From Gammaproteobacteria bacterium MedPE (lineage in GTDB: Bacteria; Pseudomonadota; Gammaproteobacteria; Enterobacterales; Psychrobiaceae), in NCBI GenBank assembly GCA_001874365.1, contig MPDF01000012.1, forward strand, positions 1 through 46,995: a stretch of 46,995 bases of DNA, in the 5' to 3' direction. Shown in pieces: positions 1 to 8,695 of this stretch (positions are counted from its first letter, which is position 1; each line of letters starts with the position of its first letter). Both the position numbers and the translations under genes were made by a program. The notes under the pieces are model-generated. The model had not been told where the DNA came from, did not search any database, and was given only the letters and a program-made list of their open reading frames with translations.

Positions 1-57
1 AATCGACGTGTTGATTTGATTTTAGTCACAGATCTTGGCAATTTAAATGTCCCTTAA
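1..57 (+). CDS. C-terminal end of an OmpA-like protein (partial)
   Basis: Frame 1 is open from the first base to TAA at 55-57 and reads NRRVDLILVTDLGNLNVP. The NRRV[DE] string followed by hydrophobic residues is typical of the last strand of OmpA/MotB-type peptidoglycan-binding domains, so this is probably the last 18 codons of such a protein. The rest lies outside the window. With so few residues this is an inference; a chance open frame cannot be excluded. Confidence 0.4.
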   Translation, partial: NRRVDLILVTDLGNLNVP

Positions 58-81
58 TTAACGGAGTTTGCTTTGTAAACA

Positions 82-109
82 TTGAGGTTTTCTGTGTTAC
101 AGGTAATAA
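82..109 (+). promoter_or_regulatory. possible promoter of the TusA-like gene
   Basis: A TTGAGG element at 82-87 lies 16 bp before TAATAA at 104-109, about 30 bp ahead of the TTG start at 140. Both elements are imperfect matches to the sigma-70 consensus, so this is only a suggestion. Confidence 0.3.
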
Positions 110-139
110 TAGTCTACCGCAGTTTATTGTACTATTGCA

Positions 140-376
140 TTGAAAATACTTGATTTTACATCATTCCGTTGTCCGATCCCCTTGGTTCAAACAAAATTGT
201 TTGTGAAAAACGCCAAAATGGGAACTCGTTGTCAAATCTTATTGTCTGACCCTGGGTCTATCCAAGATGTTCCCCAGATTTTAAAAAAGATGGGGCATCT
301 GGTTGAAATACAAACAAATGGAGCAGAAAGTCCTGTGGTGCTCAATGTCGAAATTTATGGTTTAAGGAATAATTGA
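140..376 (+). CDS. TusA-family sulfur carrier-like protein
   Basis: This is a 78-residue protein of the TusA/SirA/YeeD fold. TusA-family proteins carry persulfide sulfur on a cysteine in an N-terminal CPxP motif; here it is Cys11 in FRCPIPLVQTK, followed by a glycine/aspartate turn and a short beta-alpha-beta core. The start appears to be TTG at 140, because no in-frame ATG precedes the catalytic motif. The stop codon overlaps the start of the downstream permease in a TGATG arrangement, so the two are probably translationally coupled. The exact paralogue (true TusA for tRNA thiolation versus another sulfurtransferase) cannot be told from the sequence; its pairing with a PerM-type permease is more typical of the accessory paralogue. 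Confidence 0.8.
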   Translation: MKILDFTSFRCPIPLVQTKLFVKNAKMGTRCQILLSDPGSIQDVPQILKKMGHLVEIQTNGAESPVVLNVEIYGLRNN

Positions 377-1452
377 TGCTAGAACTGATCAGCAATTGGT
401 ATAAACGAAAGTTTTCTGATCCACACGCCGTTACCTTGGTGTTTATTTTAATCGCCGTGGCGTTAACGATTTACTTTTTCGCGAATATTCTAATGCCATT
501 ATTAGTGGCGATTGTTTTTGCCTATTTACTCGAGCGTCCGGTGACTGCACTGACAAATCACAAAATCCCACGCACGATAAGTGTCGTGATTGTATTGGCT
601 ATTGCGTCGGCCATTATTATGTTAGTGGTATTTGGTATTTTGCCTAGCGTGTGGCATCAAGTGGTTGCACTGAGTAGTGATATGCCTGAAATGCTGTCTC
701 AAGCGCAAGAGTTTTTATTGGCTTTACCCGAAAAGTATCCCAATTATGTAAATGCGACGCAGATCCAAAGTGTGACAGACAGTGCGAAAACGCACGTTAT
801 TGACCTCGGCCAAGGCATTGTATCTCAATCATTTAAATCCCTTGTGAACCTTGTTGCATTAATGATTTACGTCATTTTAGTACCGCTGTTGATTTTCTTT
901 TTTCTCAAAGACAAGAAGTTTTTGGTCGATAGTGCAAAACGCTATATTCCAGCCAATAGAAGATTAGCATCGCAAGTTTGGGCAGAAATGAACGTGCAAA
1001 TTAGTAACTACATTCGCGGTAAGGTCATCGAAATTGTGATTGTGGGTGGTGTTAGTTACATCGCATTTTCTATACTGGGTCTTGCTTATGCGACGTTATT
1101 ATCGGTTTTGGTTGGGCTATCGGTATTAATTCCTTTCATTGGCGCAGCGATTGTGACTATACCAGTGTTTTTAGTGGGACTATTCCAGTGGGGTATTTCT
1201 CCCGAGTTTGGTTATCTGGTTATTGTATATGGCGTGATCCAAGCGCTTGACGGTAATCTTTTGGTTCCTTTGTTATTTAGCGAAGCGGTCAATCTACACC
1301 CAACGTCTATTATCGTTGCAGTATTGCTATTCGGTGGGTTATGGGGATTCTGGGGCGTATTTTTTGCTATTCCATTAGCGACACTTGTAAAAGCTGTCGT
1401 TAATGCGATGTCAAAGCGAAACACGGAACCTGAACAGCTTACATCGCAGTAG
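376..1452 (+). CDS. AI-2E/PerM-family inner-membrane permease
   Basis: This is a 358-residue polytopic membrane protein of the AI-2E exporter (TqsA/PerM/YdiK) family. Hydrophobic segments occur near residues 20-65 and 70-95, with a soluble stretch at about 95-150. A further cluster at 150-340 contains the glycine-rich VLIPFIGAAIVTIP motif, the HPTSIIVAVLLFGGLWGFWGVFFAIPLA motif region (positions about 1297-1380) and the family C-terminal pattern. Members have been linked to autoinducer-2 export or ion transport, but the substrate here is unknown. ATG at 376 overlaps the TusA-like stop codon; a TTG at 373 also exists but is less likely. The gene ends just before a strong terminator. Confidence 0.88.
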   Translation: MLELISNWYKRKFSDPHAVTLVFILIAVALTIYFFANILMPLLVAIVFAYLLERPVTALTNHKIPRTISVVIVLAIASAIIMLVVFGILPSVWHQVVALSSDMPEMLSQAQEFLLALPEKYPNYVNATQIQSVTDSAKTHVIDLGQGIVSQSFKSLVNLVALMIYVILVPLLIFFFLKDKKFLVDSAKRYIPANRRLASQVWAEMNVQISNYIRGKVIEIVIVGGVSYIAFSILGLAYATLLSVLVGLSVLIPFIGAAIVTIPVFLVGLFQWGISPEFGYLVIVYGVIQALDGNLLVPLLFSEAVNLHPTSIIVAVLLFGGLWGFWGVFFAIPLATLVKAVVNAMSKRNTEPEQLTSQ

Positions 1453-1473
1453 AGCGATGGAACGTGGTTTAAG

Positions 1474-1508
1474 AAAAAGGCGTATCACTCATTGATACGC
1501 CTTTTTTT
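1474..1508. terminator. bidirectional Rho-independent terminator
   Basis: The stem GGCGTATCA (1479-1487) pairs with TGATACGCC (1493-1501) around a 5-nt loop. It is flanked by A5 on the left and T7 on the right, so it can end transcripts from both strands. It serves the permease gene on the plus strand and csiV on the minus strand; the csiV stop codon sits in the T-tract. Confidence 0.93.
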
Positions 1509-3108
1509 ATTTTGAATTAACGTCTGTTTTCGGCTCTGGTATTTTGAACCGACGGATCTGAATAATCATGCCCATGTTGGCGTGGTCGAAATAGTGGATT
1601 TCTTTTGAACGTACTCGGCGGTGTTGCTTCATTGGATGACTAGTAAGTTGATTGACTAACTTTGATGGCTGTTCAAAGACCGCCTTTGGGAGAGTCTCTG
1701 AGTCATTTGTCATTGTAATAGTGTTATCTGTTTGATTGTCAAAATCGTCTATTTCGATGAGCTGTTTTACCTGCTCTATTTTGCGTAAGTCAAAATCAGT
1801 TTCAATAAACAAATAGTGATTGAGATAGATTTTTAAAAAACCATCCAAGCGCCAAATCGGCAGCGCTTCTGGCTCTTGCTGTTGTGACAATTCATCAACG
1901 ATCTCTTGAATATTGGTAGTAGGTAGTGGCTGAATAAGCATTTCACTCTCAACAGTAATGTCGGCGTCTTCATAAATTGGTGTATCTAGCCGATTAAGTG
2001 CGGTTGCAGCTTGAGATTCTTCTAATAATCTTGCCCGATCTTCGCCATTTTCATTAAAGGTTTGAGAATAATCTTCTCCCGCAAACAAATGAATCGGCTT
2101 AGCGAGATGGCGTGCTAACGTTGGTTGACGCCAACCGACGTGAAGCATTGGTTTAATGGCTTTTTGCCAACGCATTTTCTTAACCAACGCTGTCATTTCT
2201 AGTCGCGACTCATCCAGTAAATAAGGGGAATCTGGGTTATGCATTAACACGGGCTGTGTGTCGCCTTGTCCTTCAGGGAATTCAGTCACCGTGTCGTCTT
2301 CTGGTGTTTCCTCTATTGGTTGGAATACGGTGAGTGGCGTCTGATACTTTCGCGATTCGGCGGTAATAGAGCGGTATGAAACACCGTTAAAATTAAAGGT
2401 TTCAGGATAAGGAACATATATGTCAGGATTGTAGCGGACTGGTGGCACGACGGCGTCAGTTGTTATGTTAACGTCACTGTTGTCATCAGAAATTATTGCA
2501 TCTGCATGTTGGTCAATTTCAGACGTTTGCTCAAATGGTTGATCGTGTTCATTAGTCAGTTGTTGTGCAAGTGACTGCGTGCCATTTGGCGCCGTACTTT
2601 CGGCAGCCATATCTAGCGCTTGATCTAATGGCTCTCGTTGGCGTTGGCGCTCGGTTCGAATGTCAAACGCCTTGAGTAAAAGGCTATCATCAGGCGCTAT
2701 ACAATCAATAATTTCGATTTCTTGCACTGTGAGTAGCTCATTAACTGTGTCCATTGGCTCCTCAGGGGGGATTGATGCTGGTTCATTTGTTGAAAGGGCA
2801 AAATCAGATACAAGCACTGAATCCTCAGTCTCACCTTCTAACTCTGGCTCAGGCATCAGACTAAAACGTTCGAACTGGCTAAGTGCCGGACACGGCTTTG
2901 TGACCCCGTAAAATGCATCGTCAACAATTCGAATGCTGTTTGATACGGAAAATTGTTTAAAGGGATCTTTAAATTGTTGCTTCGTGGTTTCACCAAGACG
3001 CTCAAATAAAATTAGCTCAACTTCAAACCACGATTCACTTGCTTGACTGGTCGGCATTATCATTAAACCGCCAATTAACAATGATAATGCGCTAATAGGA
3101 TGCTTCAT
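1507..3108 (-). CDS. csiV: CsiV-like periplasmic peptidoglycan-binding protein (long form)
   Basis: This is a 533-residue secreted protein with a signal peptide (residues 1 to about 23, ending SQA). The mature start WFEVELILFERLG matches the opening of CsiV, which in Vibrio cholerae binds peptidoglycan and supports LpoA/PBP1A activity. The C-terminal part carries the second conserved half: IWRLDGFLKIYLNHYLFIE and, near the end, a basic RRVRSKEIHYFDHANMG stretch. Between them, roughly residues 75-240 are acidic, low in complexity and poorly ordered, which makes the protein longer than I recall for CsiV. The gene starts directly after the mfd stop codon with no gap, so it is probably co-transcribed with mfd. 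Assignment rests on the N-terminal motif, the C-terminal motif and the mfd neighbourhood. Confidence 0.8.
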   Translation of the reverse strand: MKHPISALSLLIGGLMIMPTSQASESWFEVELILFERLGETTKQQFKDPFKQFSVSNSIRIVDDAFYGVTKPCPALSQFERFSLMPEPELEGETEDSVLVSDFALSTNEPASIPPEEPMDTVNELLTVQEIEIIDCIAPDDSLLLKAFDIRTERQRQREPLDQALDMAAESTAPNGTQSLAQQLTNEHDQPFEQTSEIDQHADAIISDDNSDVNITTDAVVPPVRYNPDIYVPYPETFNFNGVSYRSITAESRKYQTPLTVFQPIEETPEDDTVTEFPEGQGDTQPVLMHNPDSPYLLDESRLEMTALVKKMRWQKAIKPMLHVGWRQPTLARHLAKPIHLFAGEDYSQTFNENGEDRARLLEESQAATALNRLDTPIYEDADITVESEMLIQPLPTTNIQEIVDELSQQQEPEALPIWRLDGFLKIYLNHYLFIETDFDLRKIEQVKQLIEIDDFDNQTDNTITMTNDSETLPKAVFEQPSKLVNQLTSHPMKQHRRVRSKEIHYFDHANMGMIIQIRRFKIPEPKTDVNSK

Positions 3109-6100
3109 TTATTTCTCCGTCGTATTACGTTCAAATTCCGTTAACATCGCATTGACTAGATTTAATCGGTCGGCGGCATTGTCGGTTTTTATAGCAAATT
3201 TTAACTTAGTCGGCCCATCAAGTTGATAGATCGCAGGCTGTGTTTGGAGCAAAGACATTAGGTAGACTAAGTCAATGATTGTTTTTTCACCAAATACAAT
3301 CTGGCCACCATTGATACCGACTTCTAATCGTGTGATGCCCAGTGCAGCAATTCTCAATTTGATTAAAGACACAGTAAACAGGCTTTTCGCAGGTTCTGGG
3401 AGTAATCCAAATCTATCGATGAGTTCAACTTGCATGGTATCAAGTGCTTTGCTGTCTTTACAGTTCGCAATGCGTTTGTATAAAGATAACCGTGTGTTGA
3501 CGTCAAAAATATAGTCTTCTGGCAACAAGGCAGATATTTTTAGGTCGACGTCACCACCTTGTGGTAACAAGTTATCAAGTTTAGGTTGAGTGCCGTTTTT
3601 AAGTGCTTGGGTGGCACCATCTAGCATTTCCATATAAAGGCTAAATCCGATAGTTTGGATCTGACCACTTTGATCGTCTCCTAATAATTCACCTGCTCCG
3701 CGAATCTCTAAATCATGGGTGGCTAAAACAAAACCTGCACCGAGATCTGTAAGTGATTCGATCGCTTCAAGACGTTTACGTGCATCGCGTGTGAGTTGTT
3801 TGGGCGGTGGTGTTAATAGATACGCATAGGCTTGGTGATGCGAACGACCAACGCGACCACGTAATTGATGTAATTGGGCAAGACCAAATTTGTCGGCGCG
3901 GTTGATTATTATCGTATTGGCACTTGGAATATCTATACCTGTTTCAATGATAGTCGAACATAACAATAGATTGTAGCGTTGATGATAAAAATCACTCATG
4001 ACTTTTTCAAGTTCACGCTCTGGCATTTGGCCATGCGCGATTGCAATTCGTGCTTCAGGTAATAGTTCTTCAAGTTCCTGCGCCATATCTTCGATTTTAT
4101 CGACATCATTGTGTAAAAAGTACACTTGACCGCCACGTAAAATCTCTCGGCGTACAGCTTCCTTGACGAGGGCTTGATCATAGGGCCTAACAAATGTATT
4201 TACCGATAAACGCCGAGATGGTGGGGTCGCGATGATTGATAAATCTCTCATGCCACTCATGGCCATATTTAAAGTTCGAGGAATTGGCGTCGCTGTCATG
4301 GTCAGGATATCGATGTTAGCGCGTAACGAGGTAATCTTTTCCTTTTGGCGAACGCCAAAGCGATGTTCTTCGTCAACAATTAACAAACCCAGATCATGGA
4401 AGTTAATATCACCTTGAATGAGTTTGTGGGTACCGATAACGATATCAGCCTTACCGTTCTCAACATCATCGATGGCTTGTTTTTGTTGTTTAGCACTTCT
4501 AAAGCGAGATAATTGCTCGACGCGAATTGCATGTTTTGCGAAACGATCGCGAAAATTCTCGAAATGCTGTTGCGCTAATAGTGTTGTCGGGACTAAAACA
4601 GCAACTTGCTTACCATCATTAACGGCGACAAAGGCTGCGCGCATTGCAACTTCTGTTTTACCAAAACCCACGTCACCACAGACCAGCCTGTCCATTGGTT
4701 TTTTCTTTTGCATGTCATTTACGACATGTAAAATGGCGTTTTGTTGATCGACGGTTTCTTCAAATGGAAAACTGGCAGAAAACTGATTATATTCGTCAAA
4801 ATCGACGTTAAATTGATAACCTTTTCGCGATGCGCGTTGAGCATAAACATCGAGTAACTCTGCGGCAACGTCACGAATCTTTTCTGCGGCTTTGCGTTTC
4901 GCCTTTGTCCACTTATCACTGCCAAGGCTGTGTAGTGGGGCACTGTCTTCGCTTGACCCGCTATAACGTGAAATGAGATTAAGGGATGATACCGGCACAT
5001 AAAGCTTAGCGTCATTTGCATACTCTAATGTCACGTACTCAATATCAATACCGCCATTTTCGATATAAGTGAGTCCCTGATAACGACCGACACCATGATC
5101 ATAATGAACGACGGGCTGGCCAATCGACAATTCTGCTAAGCTGCGGACGATTGCTTCACTGGAAATTGTTTGTGCTTTCTCGCGCCGACGACGTTGGGAA
5201 ACCTGAATACCAAACAACTCATTTTCACAGATCAATGCCACATTGTCATCGCTAAGCTCTACGCTGTTTTCTAGTGGTGCGACGATAACACTGATGTCAT
5301 GGGAAAGGGCTTGAGTAACGGTTTCGCATTCCACTGGCGAAATATTGTCTTTTTGAAGCAACTCTAAAAGCGCTTGCGCACGTCCAAGTGATTCAACACA
5401 AAAAATCGTTTTACGCTGAGGTTTTTCTTGTAAATAGGCAAGCAATTTACCAGTCGGTTGACTTTGTTTGTGATCGACACTGATTTCATCAATGGCAAGC
5501 GCTGCGAGGTTAAAATGACCAGCTTGTTCCTCGGCTGGTTTATGATCTAACGCTATTCTATTAAATTCGTTAAGCTGTGCGAAGAACTCGTCAACGCGGA
5601 AAAATAGCTCATGAGGCTCTAGAATGGGGCGTGCTCTGTCATATCGTCGCTCTTCATAACGATATTTGACATCGTCGACGAATTCATTTGCGCTGTCGTG
5701 AATATTGCCAACGGTGAATAGTGTGGCTTCCTTTGGAAGATAATCGAACAGCGTTGCGCATTCTTTAAAAAACAGTGGCAAATAGTACTCGATGCCAGCA
5801 GGCCAAATTTGTTTGGTAACCTGTTGATATACAGACTCAGGTTCATTAGATGCATCAAATCTTTCTCGCCAATGACTTCGAAATAACTCAACAGCCATTT
5901 GGTGAGTTGGAAATTCTTTAGCTGGTAGGATGCGAATTTCGCTCACCTTGTCAGTAGAACGTTGTGACTCTGGATCAAAGAATGCTATTGAATCAATCTC
6001 ATGGTCAATAAAGTCAATTCGATAGGGCTTATTGCTGCCCATCGGGTAGATATCTAAGATCGATCCCCGCTGACTGTACTCTCCATGCGCCAGAACTTGA

Positions 6101-6585
6101 TGTACATTTTCGTAACCTGCGGTGTCTAGTGCTTGTTTTAGCCGATTGGGATCACGTTCTTCATTGGCTTTTAAGAGAAGGGTGTGGCCGTTTATAAATT
6201 CACTCGGACTCAATTTGGCCATTGCTGTCGCGATTGGCAACAATATTATACCGTGTTCCATATTCGGTAAATGGTACAAGGTCTCGAGCCGCTGCGAAAT
6301 AATGTCTTGGTGAGGCGAAAAGCTATCATAGGGTAATGTTTCCCAATCTGGAAACAACATAACAGGCAAGTTATGTTCTGCGGCCACAAACTCTAACTCG
6401 GTTTCAAGCTTTAGCGCCGTCGCAGTGTCATGACACAATAATACCGTTAATGATGATTGCTGTTTCGCCATTTCGACAATCGTTAACGCTAACGCGCTAC
6501 CTTGAAGGTTTCCGATAGCTAGTTTTTGATTTGAACGTTGAGATAAATCAGGCAGAGAAGCGATAAATTGGCGGATCAGAGACAT
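3109..6585 (-). CDS. mfd: transcription-repair coupling factor Mfd
   Basis: This is a 1158-residue protein, close to the usual Mfd length. Mfd is the ATP-dependent DNA translocase that removes stalled RNA polymerase and recruits UvrA to lesions on the transcribed strand. The N-terminal third is the UvrB-like module (LFPDWETLPYDSFSPHQDI; GSILDIYP). The CarD-like RNA-polymerase-interacting domain is near residues 488-540 (VVHYDHGVGRYQGL). The helicase domains show Walker A GDVGFGKTE near residue 635, DEEH near 730, the translocation/helicase motifs TMTATPIPRTL and QLRGRVGRS, and the C-terminal TRCF domain. ATG at 6585 gives the full N-terminus. A promoter is visible between this gene and the PilZ-like gene. 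Confidence 0.98.
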   Translation of the reverse strand: MSLIRQFIASLPDLSQRSNQKLAIGNLQGSALALTIVEMAKQQSSLTVLLCHDTATALKLETELEFVAAEHNLPVMLFPDWETLPYDSFSPHQDIISQRLETLYHLPNMEHGIILLPIATAMAKLSPSEFINGHTLLLKANEERDPNRLKQALDTAGYENVHQVLAHGEYSQRGSILDIYPMGSNKPYRIDFIDHEIDSIAFFDPESQRSTDKVSEIRILPAKEFPTHQMAVELFRSHWRERFDASNEPESVYQQVTKQIWPAGIEYYLPLFFKECATLFDYLPKEATLFTVGNIHDSANEFVDDVKYRYEERRYDRARPILEPHELFFRVDEFFAQLNEFNRIALDHKPAEEQAGHFNLAALAIDEISVDHKQSQPTGKLLAYLQEKPQRKTIFCVESLGRAQALLELLQKDNISPVECETVTQALSHDISVIVAPLENSVELSDDNVALICENELFGIQVSQRRRREKAQTISSEAIVRSLAELSIGQPVVHYDHGVGRYQGLTYIENGGIDIEYVTLEYANDAKLYVPVSSLNLISRYSGSSEDSAPLHSLGSDKWTKAKRKAAEKIRDVAAELLDVYAQRASRKGYQFNVDFDEYNQFSASFPFEETVDQQNAILHVVNDMQKKKPMDRLVCGDVGFGKTEVAMRAAFVAVNDGKQVAVLVPTTLLAQQHFENFRDRFAKHAIRVEQLSRFRSAKQQKQAIDDVENGKADIVIGTHKLIQGDINFHDLGLLIVDEEHRFGVRQKEKITSLRANIDILTMTATPIPRTLNMAMSGMRDLSIIATPPSRRLSVNTFVRPYDQALVKEAVRREILRGGQVYFLHNDVDKIEDMAQELEELLPEARIAIAHGQMPERELEKVMSDFYHQRYNLLLCSTIIETGIDIPSANTIIINRADKFGLAQLHQLRGRVGRSHHQAYAYLLTPPPKQLTRDARKRLEAIESLTDLGAGFVLATHDLEIRGAGELLGDDQSGQIQTIGFSLYMEMLDGATQALKNGTQPKLDNLLPQGGDVDLKISALLPEDYIFDVNTRLSLYKRIANCKDSKALDTMQVELIDRFGLLPEPAKSLFTVSLIKLRIAALGITRLEVGINGGQIVFGEKTIIDLVYLMSLLQTQPAIYQLDGPTKLKFAIKTDNAADRLNLVNAMLTEFERNTTEK

Positions 6586-6615
6586 TGGAAAAAATACTTA
6601 ATAAATGATGTGGTT

Positions 6616-6645
6616 AGTATAACCTCATAAGCTTAATCTCGCCAA
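6616..6645 (-). promoter_or_regulatory. predicted sigma-70 promoter of mfd-csiV
   Basis: Read on the minus strand, TTGGCG (6640-6645) and TATACT (6616-6621) are separated by 18 bp. They lie about 30 bp upstream of the mfd ATG and downstream of the PilZ-like stop codon, so mfd can be transcribed independently of that gene. Confidence 0.5.
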
Positions 6646-6661
6646 ATTAACCTGTGATGAA

Positions 6662-7240
6662 TTACTCATCATTGTCAGGTTTACGTGCATCGCTACGTTG
6701 TTTCAATTGAATGGTTTGGATGTGGAGTGAGTTTCGCACTAATTGTTCTTGATCTTCTTCATCAATCTTTACAAATTCGACATTGACACTCATGCCATCG
6801 TCAATGGGCTGAGAGTCGATGACTTTACCAATGGCGTATATAGCGCTATTGCACTCTTCAATAAACAATTTAAGCTCGAGAAGGGTGTTATTTTCAATGG
6901 ATGATTGATTGATAAAAGTGATATTACTGCCACCAAAACTTGTTCCTTGATTTCGCGCTTTGCTACCTTCATCAAGTGTTAAAATGTAGCTCATCATTAA
7001 ATCAATTTTTTTAGATTGCAATGCCAAGAAGTCACTAAGTTCACTCGCTTGTTCGCCAAGACTACGTAATGGTTTGATGGTATGACGGTCAAGTTGACTA
7101 ATTTGAGACGCTAATCTGAAAGAGGGCGGCATGTTGGCCACAAATTCGTCGTCACTTGGGATCGGCGCACCGGGCGCTAACGCCTTAACACTTAATTCGA
7201 AAGCGTGCGTAATTGAAAAAAACTGTTGTTGATTATCCAC
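6662..7240 (-). CDS. PilZ-like domain protein
   Basis: This is a 192-residue soluble protein. The C-terminal half resembles a PilZ beta-barrel: GGSNITFI near residues 104-111, then alternating strands LLELKLFIE, AIGKVIDSQ and VNVEFVKIDEEDQEQLVR. PilZ domains usually bind cyclic di-GMP through RxxxR and [DN]xSxxG motifs. Here the second motif is only loosely kept (TSFGGSN) and no convincing RxxxR precedes it, so ligand binding is doubtful. The N-terminal half is predicted helical, as in several PilZ proteins encoded next to lolC and mfd in Shewanella relatives. The start is GTG at 7240, preceded by a good GAGGA ribosome-binding site. A plausible role in surface or motility control is inferred only from the fold. 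Confidence 0.68.
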   Translation of the reverse strand: MDNQQQFFSITHAFELSVKALAPGAPIPSDDEFVANMPPSFRLASQISQLDRHTIKPLRSLGEQASELSDFLALQSKKIDLMMSYILTLDEGSKARNQGTSFGGSNITFINQSSIENNTLLELKLFIEECNSAIYAIGKVIDSQPIDDGMSVNVEFVKIDEEDQEQLVRNSLHIQTIQLKQRSDARKPDNDE

Positions 7241-7307
7241 TGGCGGTCCTCTTTTTGCAGCTAAATCTTTTGGGCTGCGGTAATGCCGATCACGTTAAAG
7301 GTTTCTA

Positions 7308-7350
7308 ATAATGGCAAATAAAACTTGGGTTTACGAATCAATGCCATTAT
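7308..7350. promoter_or_regulatory. dyad in the pilZ/lolC divergent intergenic region
   Basis: The 216-bp gap between the divergent PilZ-like and lolC genes contains a 9-bp perfect inverted repeat, ATAATGGCA (7308-7316) and TGCCATTAT (7342-7350), separated by 25 bp. A TATATATT stretch at 7406-7413 could serve as a -10 for lolC, without a good -35. Nothing else in the gap is recognisable. Confidence 0.35.
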
Positions 7351-7456
7351 CATCGCCTAATATTTTTCATTATTCACGTTTTTAGTTAGCGTCACAAGCG
7401 ATCTCTATATATTAGTTTGAATTTTCGGCGTGATAGCGGGTCAATAACTGTCACAC

Positions 7457-8695
7457 GTGAGTGAATTAAGCAGGTTTACATTGAATATTACCCCATACCT
7501 TATTGCTTGGCGCTACGCACGGGCGCGAAATGGTAGCCGTTTTTTAAACTTTATTACCTTGTTTTCTATTGGTGGGATTATGCTTGGCGTGACGGCGTTA
7601 ATTATTGTTCTGTCTGTCATGAATGGATTTGAGAGTCAGCTTAAAGATCGAATTTTGGGGGCTGTACCTCATATTGTTGCGACGCAGGTAAATGAGCGTG
7701 ACAAATCGCTGCTTGAGGCTCCCGAACAAGTGATTGGTGTGACACCGCTTTTAATGTCACAAGCAATGATTCAGGGCGATAGCGAACTCAGTGCTGTGAT
7801 GCTACAGGGCATTGACCCCATTGAAGATAAACACGTTAACCCCCTAGCAAGTAATATGCGCTACGGGGAGTTTGACACCTTAGTCGCTGGTAAATACCGA
7901 ATTATTGTCGGGCGACTTCTGGCAAGGCAGCTCAATGTTCGTGTCGGCGACAAAATACGGGTTATTTCGGCTGAGAAAAGCGTGTTTACCCCCTTTGGTC
8001 GCATGCCCAGTCAACGTAATTTCACCATTAGCGGCGTGTTTGAAATGCAGTCTGAAGCAGATTCCTCAATTGCACTTGTTCATATTGACGACGCGCGTCG
8101 TTTACTTAGACTGCCAAAGAATTTTGAACCCAATTATCGACTGTTTCTCACCAATTCTTTTGATGATTTAGCAGTTGCTGCTCAGATTGAAGACGCTACG
8201 CAACACATTGAACTATCAAGCTGGCGTAATGAGTATGGCGAATTATTTAGTGCGGTGCGGATGGAAAAGAACATGCTGTGGATGATGCTAAGCCTTATTA
8301 TTGCCGTCGCTGCGTTCAATATTATTTCTGCACTTGTTATCTTGGTTACTGAAAAGCAAACTGACATAGCAATCTTATCGACCTTGGGATTGTCACGAGC
8401 AAAAACGGCATTAATCTTTATTGCACAAGGCACTCTTAATGGGTTTATTGGCACCATTGTTGGGACATTTGCTGGATTGTTGTTGACGCATAACCTCAAT
8501 GGAATATTACACGCACTTAATTTAAATATTGTTGCCAATCCTATTGATCCTACCGGTGGATTGCCCATCGTGATTGATTATCAACAAGTTACAATACTCG
8601 TCCTTGCAACTGTTGCGGTGACACTTATATCAACGTTATACCCATCTTATAAAGCAGGCGCTGTGGAGCCAGCTAAGGCATTAAAACATGAATAA
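7457..8695 (+). CDS. lolC: lipoprotein-releasing ABC transporter permease LolC
   Basis: This is a 412-residue inner-membrane permease of the LolC/E (FtsX/MacB-like) family. With LolD and LolE it extracts outer-membrane lipoproteins and passes them to LolA. The N-terminal helix begins near residue 30 with the typical NFITLFSIGGIMLGVTALIIVLSVMNGFE segment. A large periplasmic domain (about residues 55-265) is followed by three more membrane helices (about 275-300, 320-345, 375-400) and the coupling motif STLGLSRAK. GTG at 7457 is the longest start; TTG at 7481, which has AGCAGG just ahead, is an alternative. The last 8 bp overlap lolD. Confidence 0.93.
   Translation: MSELSRFTLNITPYLIAWRYARARNGSRFLNFITLFSIGGIMLGVTALIIVLSVMNGFESQLKDRILGAVPHIVATQVNERDKSLLEAPEQVIGVTPLLMSQAMIQGDSELSAVMLQGIDPIEDKHVNPLASNMRYGEFDTLVAGKYRIIVGRLLARQLNVRVGDKIRVISAEKSVFTPFGRMPSQRNFTISGVFEMQSEADSSIALVHIDDARRLLRLPKNFEPNYRLFLTNSFDDLAVAAQIEDATQHIELSSWRNEYGELFSAVRMEKNMLWMMLSLIIAVAAFNIISALVILVTEKQTDIAILSTLGLSRAKTALIFIAQGTLNGFIGTIVGTFAGLLLTHNLNGILHALNLNIVANPIDPTGGLPIVIDYQQVTILVLATVAVTLISTLYPSYKAGAVEPAKALKHE

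Noticed and set aside
8182-8568. 128-codon open frame antisense to lolC
   Set aside because: It lies wholly inside a well-supported gene and has no ribosome-binding site or recognisable protein motif.
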